Shown here in pieces: positions 49,038-61,100 of a DNA stretch of 64,000 bases. Position 1 is the stretch's first letter. Each line of letters begins with the position of its first letter. The position numbers and the translations under genes were made by a program. This DNA comes from Anseranas semipalmata (lineage: Eukaryota; Chordata; Aves; Anseriformes; Anseranatidae): positions 885,553 to 949,552 of the forward strand of contig VXAA01003318.1 of NCBI GenBank assembly GCA_013399115.1. The letters are read 5' to 3'. The notes beneath the pieces are model-generated. The model was given only the letters and a program-made list of their open reading frames with translations, was not told where the DNA came from and did no database searches.

Positions 49038-51971
49038 GAAGCAAAAATGAGCAACTGGGTAGAATTTGAAACACAATGTTCACTATTGCCAAAAGATTGT
49101 AACAAAGGCAGAGTTCCAGCTGAAACCAGTTTTAATTAGCATAGTTGATGCTAATGTTTTTGAGATGTCCAAAATTCTTGAAGGACCAATATAATGACTA
49201 TAAATATGCACAGAGCATCAAATTTGGTCCCTCATCTTTGCAAGTATCTACTTAATAAAAGATATTACTTATGGGCTATTCACTTTGTCATGTAAGGATT
49301 TGCAAGGTCACAGCCATGGTGTACAGTGTAGCTCACAGCACACATTCTAAAGGTTCTTAATTCTTATAATTCATTGTGTATAAAATAATACATTTTCCCA
49401 GTCAGGAAGTCAAGAAAGTATTCTTGAACGTTTCATAAAAGGTAGCTGGATAACCTTATGGCAAACATTCTTTGGAGTCTCCTGAACTATAAAGTAATTA
49501 TTCAGAGTAAGTTTTGTGGGATTTACTTATCACTAGCAATGACAAACTTATGAATCCTAGAACTAGCCTATTCCTAGGCATGGATTATATTTATATGTGG
49601 TGACACAATATTCAAGTTTAGGTATCTAAAGTTAGAATTCCTAGTCCATGCACTAAGAAATAAAAGAAGAGCATGCTGATTTTAGACTGTACTTGTTCTA
49701 AGCAGTGAGCAGAAGAGAGAAGTGTAAAAATACAGGTGGGAAGCTGGAGGAAAGAGGAATAGAAATCATGAAAGATTAGACTAGTGCTATTTATGGGAAA
49801 TAAGCATCATAGAATTAAAGAATGCTGGTTAGATAAAAGAAGCAGCTATCCAGAAGGACTTTGTATAGAACTCAGGAAAACACTGAATAACATGTTGAAC
49901 CATTATGTTGCATTAAAGTTAAGTGAAGCCAGCTAAGTAAAAATAACAACAGCCCCAAACCACTGTTTGATTGTGACTCCTGAATAGACAAAGAGTTCAC
50001 TGGATTATTCAAGACTAAGACATAATAAAAATAGGTTGAAACAGCATAGTTCTATGAAATAAAACAACAGGAATACTAAGGTTGTTATCTCAGCTGAGTT
50101 TAGACAGATGAAAATTGGAGAAGAAATAAGAATGTGACAGAATGAAGCTCCTGTGGTTTTTTGATAAACAGTTACAAAAAATGACTTTCTGGTAGAACAG
50201 TCCTATGATAGTGAACAGTAAGAAGAAACATTCCCAGGCAATGAAACACAATCGTCTGCGCCATTGTAATGACGTTATAGCTTGGCACAGCTTTGACTCA
50301 AGCATTGACCAACGCTTTCCTAAATAATTCCTGGGCACAGTCTGAGAATTCATATGGACAAAGCGACATTCCCAGTAGGGAATTTTCACATACTCTTCCT
50401 ATTTTGGAAGCTAAGAGAGTTCAACAGTAATGGGACAAGTTATTTTGTGCCAGTTAGCCCCAGTGCTAGAGATGTTTACTAGTTGAGAGGCACAGCCAGA
50501 CTGACTTGTAAAAGCAGTCTGCAGACCCAACCCCAGGGGTAGTTTTGCTTATCACTTCAGTGGAATTTGGACCCCAAATTGTTGAGCTGAAGTGGTCCAG
50601 AAAAAAAGTTCAAAAGAATGATTTTCTTTGCTTATGTATGAGGGATGGAATTTATTTTTATGCTAAGGGTAATGTATAGTGCACATTTACTATATGCTGA
50701 AGAAAAGACTGTATGATTGGTTCAGTTAATTAGGTATGTCAAAATAGAAGTCTTCATAGCAAAAAGATAGGAATTAAACCATGTTTAACATGGGAGAGAA
50801 AAACCTTGCCCTCTAAAGGGCTCCCTGAGGGTCAGAACATTTTGCCTTATAAAGAGGCATGCTGAGCACCAAATAATGGTGTTGGCATCCAAATAATTAG
50901 TAACAATCGATGCCATTTTACAAACTGAAAGCCAGCTCTTGTTTTACACAGAGATCGTTTCATCCATCACTACTGAAGGCACGTAAGGAAAGTCCCTGGG
51001 AACTGTTACATCACACACTATTAGAAAAGCAGTTCTAGCCAAGAAACAGACAAATGTTATGTCCTTCCTAAGTTGAAATTAAAGGGAAAGTTTTATGAAG
51101 AGAAAATGAAATTTGCCCAGTTACAGTAGGTCTAGTCTAAAAAGTCTGAGTTGGTCCTGTCTAAACATTTATTGGTTGGAGTAAAACAGGAACCTCTCTT
51201 CCTGACATTATATATTTTGTGTATTAAATCACTACATTGCTCAGATAAATAGTACTATAGCTTTTGTAACTAGTCTATTTCATTCAAAATCTAATGAGGG
51301 TTTTTCACCTACAGAAAAATGCATTAACTAGACATTCTGTACTCTTGACAAGCTCTGACTCTGCTGGGTCTGCCTTTACTTATCCTGCATTACACAGGTA
51401 ACTTTAAATACATTATTACCACAATCTAATCATTGAAAAATATTACGCAACATTTGGAAAAATATTTCCTGTCCTCTTTTGCAGTACCTCAAATGTAAAC
51501 TTATATTATATCATAAGGTTATTAGCACATGATATCTGATTGGTTACTAGGATATAGGATCTGAAGATCTTCAACTGGAAAAAATATGCTACAGGAAAGA
51601 AAGTACTTTGCCTTCCTCCAAAGCAGCCTAATTTGATATGGCATAAGGTTTCATGTAAGATACAGAACTCCATTCATGTACGATATATAATTTTCCCAAA
51701 AGTTTTCTGTGGGGAGCTGCCTCTTTGAATAGTTCTACCTTGACCAGCTGGAGCTGATTCTCTGTCATGTGGAGGCTCATGAACTGTAGCATGGATCTGT
51801 TAGACTTCAGGCATTCAGCAAAGCAATTTTCTCTTATTTTTACTCTCTGAACACATATCAAAACACCAGTATTTTTCACATCTGGAAGACATGGTAATAG
51901 ATTTTACCAGCAAACTACTGGCCAAATTGGATATCCAAGGGAAGGAGTGAGAAGAAGGAATCTGGGACGGT

Positions 51972-52080
51972 CACAGAATCACAGAATCCTTTAGGTTGGA
52001 AGAGACCTTCAAGATCACCTAGTCCAACCTATGACCTAACACTAACAAGCCCTCCACTAGACCATATCGCTAAGCTCTAC
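51972..52080 (-). mobile_element. CR1 LINE 3' tail (minus strand)
   Basis: Reverse complement of the last ~110 bases of CR1: two CACAGAAT octamers, then the complement of the GGTTGGACTAGGTGATCTTG block, then the end of the ORF region. It aligns with 28,100-28,210 of the young copy with scattered differences. It is an extreme 5' truncation retaining only the 3' UTR and the very end of the ORF. Confidence 0.9.
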
Positions 52081-52119
52081 AGAATCACAGAATCCTTTGG
52101 GCTGGAAGAGACCTTCAAG
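52081..52119 (-). mobile_element. Second CR1 3' tail fragment abutting the first
   Basis: AGAATCACAGAATCCTTT and the following GGGCTGGAAGAGACCTTCAAG repeat the beginning of the neighbouring tail (about 36 of 39 bases comparable). The similarity stops after CTTCAAG. Two CR1 3' ends therefore lie head to tail in the same orientation, either by insertion of one beside the other or by local duplication. Confidence 0.85.
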
Positions 52120-52320
52120 AAAGGGGTCACTGTGGCCCAGGACCTCTTTGATAAGCAACTCCTCCTTGAAGGCTGAGAAGGCCATGCCCAGAGGCATCTA
52201 CTGCCCCCTGACAACACTGCTGATGCCTTTTGGCATCAAAGACAGACAGGAGACAACAGTCATGTTCTGTGAATGAGTGGTTCTCAACAAAAGTCCGCTG
52301 CTGGATGCTTGGGTGCTATC
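52120..52320 (+). pseudogene. Unidentified coding-like scrap, possibly retrocopy fragment
   Basis: GC content rises here. A frame reading VTVAQDLFDKQLLLEG (52,128-52,175) stops at a TGA. After a one-base shift another frame reads AMPRGIYCPLTTLLMPFGIK (52,182-52,241) and continues to a stop near 52,273, with a further open run beyond it. The protein-like character across a frameshift suggests a dead gene piece, captured beside the CR1 tails. I do not recognise the protein, and it could be chance or an unknown repeat. Confidence 0.25.
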
Positions 52321-55300
52321 ACATTTAAATATTGGGGATTTGATTGAATTTTCAATGGCAGTAGCACTGAGCACTTCTGAAAATGATTACCCTCTATAGT
52401 CATATAACTGTCTGAAATACTTGAATTTACATTCAGATCAGCAAAGCATCCTCAGCAAATTGCCCTGAAAACATCAGGATTTCTGTATGGCAACTGTGCT
52501 ACATTGGATGAGAATTTATCCTTCTTCTTCCTTCATTGGCTTCATGAATTCATCCTACTTGCTTTCCTTCTTCTTTAATATAAAATTACATTGAACATAT
52601 GTTAACCTCTCCAAGCAACTCCTGCCTCTTAGATGTCCTCTCATAGCCTGTGTTCTACTATATTACTTCAGGCAAGTTTTGCAATTTTGAAGACAGTTCA
52701 TCTACAACAGCTATTTCTGTTCATTATAGGGTTTAATACAGTGCTAGTCCACCTAGCTACTACATACTACAAGGACTCCTGTATCTCAGGTAACATGTTT
52801 GGCCATTCCCAGGAGCACTGAAATGACTGCTCTGAACTTCCTTGTTATGCCTCTATTCCTCAGCTTCCTCCTTATCTCTCTTTTTCAAACTCAAGAATCA
52901 CAAAACATTCTGCAGGGGGGAAAAAAAAAAAAAAAAAAAAAGGTACCTATCCCATAAATTCCACGTAGAATATTACTTTATCCAACAATAGGGATAGAAG
53001 ATTCATTTCTGTTTCCTTGTAGGAATGCTAATAACTTCCTAGAAGTTATATCCTCAAAATCCTGGAGCAACATACAGTGCAAATCCATCTTCCCCCATAA
53101 AGACTCTTTCTCCACTCAGAAGCACTTTGATTCACAATCCTATTGAAAGAAATAAACATGAAGACTCAAATACAAGCCTTATGATTCACAAGAGGAAGGA
53201 GAAGAGAAAGCGTCCCATACAGCAAAACATACAGATAAACAGATAATACATTAATGACAGTTACTGTTTTGTTGGTCCTGTACCTATCACTACAATCCGT
53301 CATCATCTGAACACTTTTGCCAGACTGATTGTGAATTTCTATTCTGTATCTTTTAATGCAGCCAACCTCATTATAATCTGTTTGACAGCACACAAATAAG
53401 AGATGGTCTTATTAGCTGCCAGAAGTAAAAGATTTTTTTAGCAGAAGAAGGACTCTAAACAATTTATTTCTTCAGGGAAATTCATCAAGGATGAGAGCAG
53501 TAACACAGTAATTCTTCAGGTGTTAAGACATGAAATATAGACTATTGCACAAAGCACAGCTTTGCTAAAATCCATGTGGAAGACTGAGAGACCACACTAT
53601 GTGGCTAACTTCTGACAAGTTGTCAGGGCTAACCTACAGTGTTCTTATGTAACAATCCTAAATGGAGCATCTGTCAGTTCAATCACAAGTTCCGGCTAAA
53701 GTTCTGAAGCTCCTTGAATTTTTGGGAAGATTAAAAATTCAAATTTAATCAGAAATTTCCATTTAGATAGAGAAATTAGATGAACTTTTCAAGACTCCTT
53801 ATTGCCACAAACTTACTGAAAGCTCTAGTATGTCTTGCTTATGTATATAGCTATAAGGGATCACCTAGAACTTGCATTTGTGAGTTTAATGATTATTGCG
53901 GCAGATACTATTATTTTTCATCAGTAGAATTAAATATGTTCAAGAGTGATTGGGTTTAGTCTAGATCAGCAGATATAAATTATACCTGCCCTGAAACAGA
54001 ATTTTCAATTTTCAGTCCATGCTTTTTATGTCCCATCTCCAAACAGTGAGGTCACTGAGTAGCTGGCAGCATCTTCAAATATTAGATATTACATAATCCT
54101 TGGCAAAATTATTGGCAACCTGCAAGGGGAACAAGAACATTTGCACTGCAGCTGTTGGATAAGAAAGAGAATCCTCTTCTACAGATGGAGTAAGAAAGCC
54201 CCTTTAAAATAAGATTGTTATTCATTCTACTAGATGTCTCTTTCAGAGAGACCTGACAGCCACTGATGAAAAGGAGTAGTGGAGAGATCAACTGGTGTGT
54301 TGGCCACTTAATTTTCTTCTTGAGCCAACTCTGGATCACAGCCACAAACCTATCCCAAAAGTTTCTAAAGCCCAGCATAAGATGCTTGAACTCATCCAGA
54401 ACAGCTTTCATTTACAACAGCAGAGTTACCAGAGAAAGAGCAGTGCAAAGAAAAATACTGCAAGGAATACACAGTTTCACAGCTCAAATTACCATTACAT
54501 GTCATTTTAAGGGAATTTTCATTTGCAATGGCTTGACAGTGAGACAATGAAAAACAGTCCTACTGGCATGGCACTCAGTGCACATATTATTCTTCAAGAA
54601 GACAACCGCTTTGCCTCTTTAGTCCTCAAGTTGTCAATAACACTTATAGAACTAATGGATACAAAACTGTGGACTCTGTTTCAAAGAAAACATCAATAAA
54701 CCTTCTCCTTCCTCTCTTCATATTAGTATTCATTTATCTGCATATCAATTTTATTTCAAGGGCTTTAGTTCACCAAGTGGTTGACACAGCCATGACAAAA
54801 AATGGAATTTCAGTTACTTTTATCAAGTAATGTCTCAGAAGGAACAGCTACCTCTGAAGGGCCATTTGCAACTTCATTTTAAGTCCTTCATTTAGGAAAA
54901 AAGCATCAACACAAGTGGACTCAACATGCTGAAAAAGAGCTTTCCTTCAGAATAAGTTAACATTTACTTCTCCAAACACATGAAAGGATATGATATATCT
55001 TTGGACTTGAAGATAAGAATGTATGGATGATTCCATATATAAATCTAATAAGGAAAATAAATACGACCTTCTTCAAATGGGTTGAATATATGGGCTGAGA
55101 CTGATATATTTGCTATATAGCAAATAATTTCCAAAGCATTTAGTTAGGTATGCACTGTTTCCCCCCACTTCTACAACTGTACCATTCTTTGTACCTACTA
55201 GCAGACCTGTACCATCCTCTTACAATGACAGAGAAAATTAGTTTGATGGGGTTGTCTAGGTTGGAACTTCCACCATACATGCTTGAGGAAGAGAACAGCA

Positions 55301-56607
55301 AAGGTGGGTTATTTGCTGTATTTGCTGAAAGTTCTAGAAGAAAAATGCTGCATTCTTTGTATTTCTTAGCAGTATTTGCTACAAGTGAGTTTTTGGACCG
55401 TCATTGCTACCAAGCTGGACTGAGCTATCTCTGGTATATCAGCAAGCAGGTTAGCACCTATGTCATTCACTGTGGGGAGCAATTAAAAGAATGAATAATT
55501 CCACTCAGCTGAAATTATAAGTCCCTAAGATGTATCTCTTTTTGGGGGGTTCTGGACAAATGGGATCTTGGTGAGTTAGAGCCTCTACAAAAATCAGTTT
55601 GTTCATCGTATTCCCTTCAAAGGGAGAAGGAGGTAGCTCAAAGTCTCTAAAAACAATTGCCATACTATGCCTTGGGCTGAAACATCCACACTAAAGCAAT
55701 CAATATTTCTTCAGTCATTCAAACAAGCAAGCATTATTTTGGAACCAATTCTTATCAAGAAATGTGACTATTATGTCTAAATCAAAAGTAATCTTTCCCA
55801 TCTGTATTTTATGGTAATACTTTATATTATTTCAACTTTTGCTGAAGATTAGAAAAGATCAATTAGGAAACTGGTAAAAAAGAATGTCTAGGAAGCAGCA
55901 TAAATTCTCTGTCTTTAGAAAGAAGACAAGATATTTATGGTTTGGAAGGCCTATTTTCTCACATTAGCTAGCATGTTATAAGGCTGTATATGTCCCTTTT
56001 CTACCTTGAAGACTCTGAAAAAGAGACTCATTTTCAAGTGAGTCAAATTTAACAATGCACAGCAAATATACTTAGCAAGAAGCTGGCTAAATAGAGCTTA
56101 ACAGGAATATGCCTTTCCGCAAATCAATTTGGCATCTGGAGTCTGATTTTCTATTTTGCCTTCCCTACTTGTTCTTGAAGCAATTTTAGGAGAAATAACC
56201 AGAGAAATAACATTGGCAACATATTGGAAAGATGCTGGTTACAGATGGTATAAAGAACACTATCTTGTTGAAAATCCATGAAGACTCAAAGCAACAGACA
56301 AAAAGAATGGGATACAAAAATAGTTCATGAATTCTAAAAACATTCCAGCTTAGTAGCTTTGTTTCCAGTGTTAACCAAATACACCTGAAATTTAAAGGTT
56401 GAGATTGATAACAGGTCATGTTCTTAGCAGTGCTGACCCAAGGTTAAGTAATTTTTGCTCCAAGCTATGTTGGAGTCAGTAGCTTCAATAGGGCAGTATT
56501 ATATCTCCCAATTTTAACAATGTTCTCAGCTTGACACCATCAAATCCCTATGTGTTACTTTTGACAAAAGTAAAGTCTATGTTCCTCAAAAGTCATCGTA
56601 TATGGGC

Positions 56608-56627
56608 TTTTTTTTTTTTTTTTTTTT
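56608..56627. repeat. Poly-T run (T20)
   Basis: Uninterrupted T run. The open frame beginning in it is an artefact. Confidence 0.93.
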
Positions 56628-58138
56628 AAATAAAAGAGCCAAGATTTACTGGAAAACAAAATCTAACCTACAGGAGTCCAGAATGACCACCTCTCAGCAC
56701 AGCAGAGGTCTCCTCCTAAGCACACTCATTAACAACATTCATATACATATTCATAGCTATGTATGCTATAGTTTTCATAGAGGTGTTTATAGATGCCACT
56801 ACAAATGTGAAATGAATGAAGGCTGTGGGAATCTGTGTGTAGGTGTGCAATAGCCAGGCTGCTGAAAGTTGAGCGTGACTGATGTGCAGATAGCAGGCTA
56901 TGTGTGGAGAATGATAAACACGGTGGAAGAAAAGATTAGTGCACACGTGAAAGGGAGCTTGCTATATATTGCCTGCATTTGCAGTACACCCCCTCCCTCA
57001 AGGTTACCTCCCCTCTCTTCTCCCCATATTTGATTATGCTTGATAGACTGATGAGCACTGCAGTCAGATGAGACACATTTATTTTGCTGAACCATCCCAG
57101 AAGACTTAAAAAAAGAGAATAATCCCCCAGCCAAGGTACAACTTAGGTCTTCAGTATACAAAAGCTGGGCATTTTTATTTTTTGTTTAGAAATGCAGTTT
57201 CAGCACAGCTGAGGTCATTCTTAGACTGAGGTCAAATTCAGTAAATAGCTTTAGCCAGATCTTCAATTTTTAAAGGATGACTTTACGTTTTGTCCAAAAG
57301 TCCTGCTGCACCAATGTAAGCCACTTGCAGGACTAATCCTTCATCATAATTCTTCTCCTAACAAGCCACACTAGTCACCAAGAGCATACGACTTTTCCCA
57401 TGGCCATCCAAGAGACCTACACAGGCACTACGGGACAAGCAGAAGCCCTGGCTGGTGAGGAACTGCCCTGCCAGCTGCAGGACCAGCCCCTGTGGCTTCT
57501 TGTCCCCCAAGAGCTCCCTGCCCAGGCAGTCTTCCTCTGTAGGTCTTGAGTTAGTAAGGGAACTTCAAAGCCTGATTTCTTTCTCTCTCCCTGTTAAAAC
57601 TCTGGGGGCTGTGAAGTTTTGCATCACTATCATTAAACTGTCAGGGAAGCTTTTGAAGGCCATTATCAAGCCCCTTCTGTCATGTTGTGGTTGAGCAATA
57701 GAAAATACTCCCCATATACAAGGGCTGAGTAAGCTTCCTCCTCTAAACTCCTTGCTTATATCACTCCACAAAGGGAGAATGAGCAAGACCCATTAAAGGT
57801 ATTAAATTCAGCACAAGGGTTGGTCACTTTAATGAAAAAACTATATTTAAACACAAGTGACCATTCACTTTACTATGTTTGTAACATTTTTCCCCTGGCA
57901 TAGCAAAGAAAGATTTTAAAAAGACACACTTCCAAGCTCTGCACATCATAATTGGAAGCAAATAGAGTGCCTGGACACCACAAAATAGACTCCTCTTAAA
58001 ACAATAAGGTACCATTCAGACTCACTATCAGTAATCTTACCGTGACCTTGCTTTTAGCAACAACTTGGTGTGAAGAAGTAAATGAAAAAGGGAGCTTTTC
58101 ATTTTTCCCATAAAGCATAAATTACTTTACAAATCAAA

Positions 58139-58173
58139 ATACATGTGTATGTATATTTATGTGTGTGTGTACA
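58139..58173. repeat. TG/TATG microsatellite
   Basis: ATGTGTATG units pass into a GTGTGTGTGT core. Confidence 0.85.
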
Positions 58174-61100
58174 CTTAACAGATTTAGTAAAAATTCCAAA
58201 TGCTGCAGAATTTATCACACTCCATAGCACTTTGTTCACGAGAGAACTACTGTCTTTCTTAAAGAGTGGTGCTTTATTTTGCATTAAGTAGTTTTCTAAC
58301 TTCTTACCATTGGCTATTTTATATTTAGGTTTGAGGTGATGAGAGTATTTATGACAATAGGGATTTAAAACATGACACTCGAAGAAGGTGACACTGCAAT
58401 GAGGTGGCACTAATAGGCATTAAGCTTTCCAAAGCTTCTATTACCTGTCAAATATTGTGACTTCTTTCACTTCCATTACTTGGAATCATCTGTAGGTGCA
58501 CTCTTTTTTCATAGACACTTGGGCAGTACTTGTAGCTACCCAAAACTATTTCTGTGGCAGTCCCCATTATTCGCTAGTAATATCATGTTGAGTTGGAATG
58601 TACTGGAGGAGTTAATACTTCTGTTTGGTGCAATAAAAATTGCATGATATTCTCATAAAGTTACCCACAAATTAAGTTATACAACCAATGACCAACTGAA
58701 CAATGGTATCAGTCTTGCTCCAGACTTTTGCTTTTACTTTTTGCAGCAACAACTTTTAGAAATACCTGCTTCATTGCATCCATTCTCTCATTCTTCCATG
58801 ACCTGCTCCCCTCACTTTCAGGTTTAAAATACCCAATTCAAATCCTTTAAAAGGGCAAGACCAAAGATTCCAGTCACATTACTGTTGAAATTCAAAGTTG
58901 AGCCCTGACTGTACTTTCTTTTCCTACTGCTTCTGAGGTTATTGTTAGCAATTATTTTATTGAGAGAAGAGGGAGGTGGAAAAAAAAAAAAAAAAAGAGA
59001 AAGAATGAGTGGTTAGATAGCAGTGTTCTGTAAGATATACTTAGAATCAATCATATTACTGTTTTCTCAGCCAGGCTAGTGATCAAGAATTCTGTATCTT
59101 TCCCCAAGTTCAGTGGCTGTGCCAGCCATTCATTCTGAAATGCTTCATGTTTCCTTGTACAGGAATCCACAATACGATTATGGATTCAGGAGAAAGCTCT
59201 GCTCAAGGAGGGGCAAGGAATGAAAGGAGGCTTGTTTGGTAAAGCATTGTATGGTGTGCAAAAAGAAAAGCAAACCAAAAAGCTGGAGAAATGGAAAAGC
59301 ATGTAGAAGGAAAGAGTTTATTTGTAGTTCGTGGCAAAATATTTGTTCAAAGAGGAGTTTCTCTATTTTGCCTTACTTTTATTTGGGAACTGGAACTGTA
59401 GTTTCATTGGGCCAGTTTGGAATTGACCACTAACACCTGGAAAGCATTTTTACATGAGGAAGAGCCAAAGGAAAAAGGGGGATGCACACAGGAGTGGGCA
59501 AAATTTGTCCCTCTAACCTCCCAACTGTAAGTCTTGTGATGGCTAAAGCAACAGCTGCAAATGAAGTCATGTTTCCTCTCCTCTCATGTCAGCTCCCTGG
59601 AAAAAACACTGTTTCTCATAAGAAATGCAATGTTCTTCCTCTCTTCCCCATCCATGTTTTGGAGGTCCTGGTGTATAATGTCTGCCCATTTATATTTGGT
59701 TTGAATCTGACCAGTCTGCTCCTGATGGGATGAATTTGCTAGTCAAAAGATCTTATCATGGAAAAACTAGTTGCATAGCTATGCAGCGGCCTTGTTCGGA
59801 ACACAAGCAGGGATATGGCTTACAAGGTCCTGTGACTACAGGAACCATTCTATTACTAAAGCCATCAGGAGTTGTGAGCTACAAAGTTTGTCTTGGCTTC
59901 TGTTATCTTGCAGCTGGGAGACGAAATGAGTACCGGATTTCAGCAGCTTCTGCTGAGTTTTGAACTCAGTGTCAGACCAGAGGCATTAATCATTGCCTTT
60001 TAAGAGGCAAGGTCTGTTTTTCTGTTAAAATGAAGGTGCTACTCTTAAGGGTTCCCCCCTAGGATGCTGGGAGAATCTATCTCCTTGAACACTCAGGTCT
60101 TGGACATTGTTCAATGTTCAAAACTCAGTGGGAGTGATAAACCCCAAATCTCCTGACAGATGATGTGGAGTAATTGTAAGGGGAAGCTCCTGAGCTTGCC
60201 TACCCTGTCTGGGATACATGTAGGAACTCAACAGCAGCAGTGAAACAACTTAGACAAACCAAAGTTATCCTTCCCTTTCCACTACCACCTTTTATTTTTC
60301 AAAGTCATGGTATGGAGGTGTGGCTAACCATTGGCCATCTCCCCACCTCAGGCTGGCAAGCTAATAATGCACAGCATGGGTGACAACACAGTTCACCTCT
60401 GTCTTCACAGACATTAAAGATAAAAGGTCTAGTCTTTTGGACAACCCAAATCAGGACAAGCCAAAACCTGATTACTCAGTGCAATTTCCAGCTGATAAAT
60501 ACACCAGAGATCTCTCCCTATCCTAAAACATTTTTGGGCAAAAGACCTTTTACAGTACAATGTTTCAAAATGCAGGGCTAAATTTAAAGAATTATTTCTT
60601 TTGTGCAGTGCAGTATTGCAGATATAATTGACTACTGAACCATGATATACATGTTTGTGCTAGGATTTACACAGGCAGAATTCTAACAAAAACATTTACA
60701 TAATTTAAATGGTGACATCACTAAAATTCCAAAAGTGTGTATGGTTTTATATATTAAATATATAGATACATTTGGTGATTTTATAACCACAATTCCCTAC
60801 CCTTATAATTGCAATGATTTGTGTACACTCAAAAATAAGGTGATGGTTTAAATTTTTTCTCCCAGAATATCAAGGGAGAGATGCAATACTTGTTTTTTTT
60901 TCACATTTGTGTGATCCCTTTTGGGGCAGTTCCTACACTCCTTTCTCAGGACTGGAGCTCTAGAAATCACATACAACCACCAGAGCCAAGGAAAGCAGCC
61001 GGTACTGCACTGTGATTGTAATCAGAACCTTGCCACCTCTTTGGGGAACTCTGTGGGTGTTTCAACTGAAAGATTTAGCTTTACCCAGTTATCTGCTTAT

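Larger units (their letters stand above)
48531..51971. other. Single-copy AT-rich DNA, no gene seen
   Basis: Includes the AAT array at 48,861-48,901 and the A9T9 palindrome at 49,020-49,037. No coding-like frame longer than about 100 codons is present, and no transposon is recognised apart from a weak CR1-tail-like phrase near 49,806 that I do not call. Confidence 0.55.

Noticed and set aside
49806..49835. CATCATAGAATTAAAGAATG resembles a reversed CR1 tail
   Set aside because: The similarity is short and the conserved GGTTGGA/GACCTTC segment does not follow.
53612..53627. 16-bp sequence shared with 48,511-48,527 (CTGACAAGTTGTCAGG)
   Set aside because: One shared 16-mer is about what chance predicts in 64 kb, and the flanks do not match.
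57420..57560. GC-rich patch with a short Cys/Ser-rich frame
   Set aside because: No domain, no splice evidence and no CpG enrichment that would suggest a promoter.
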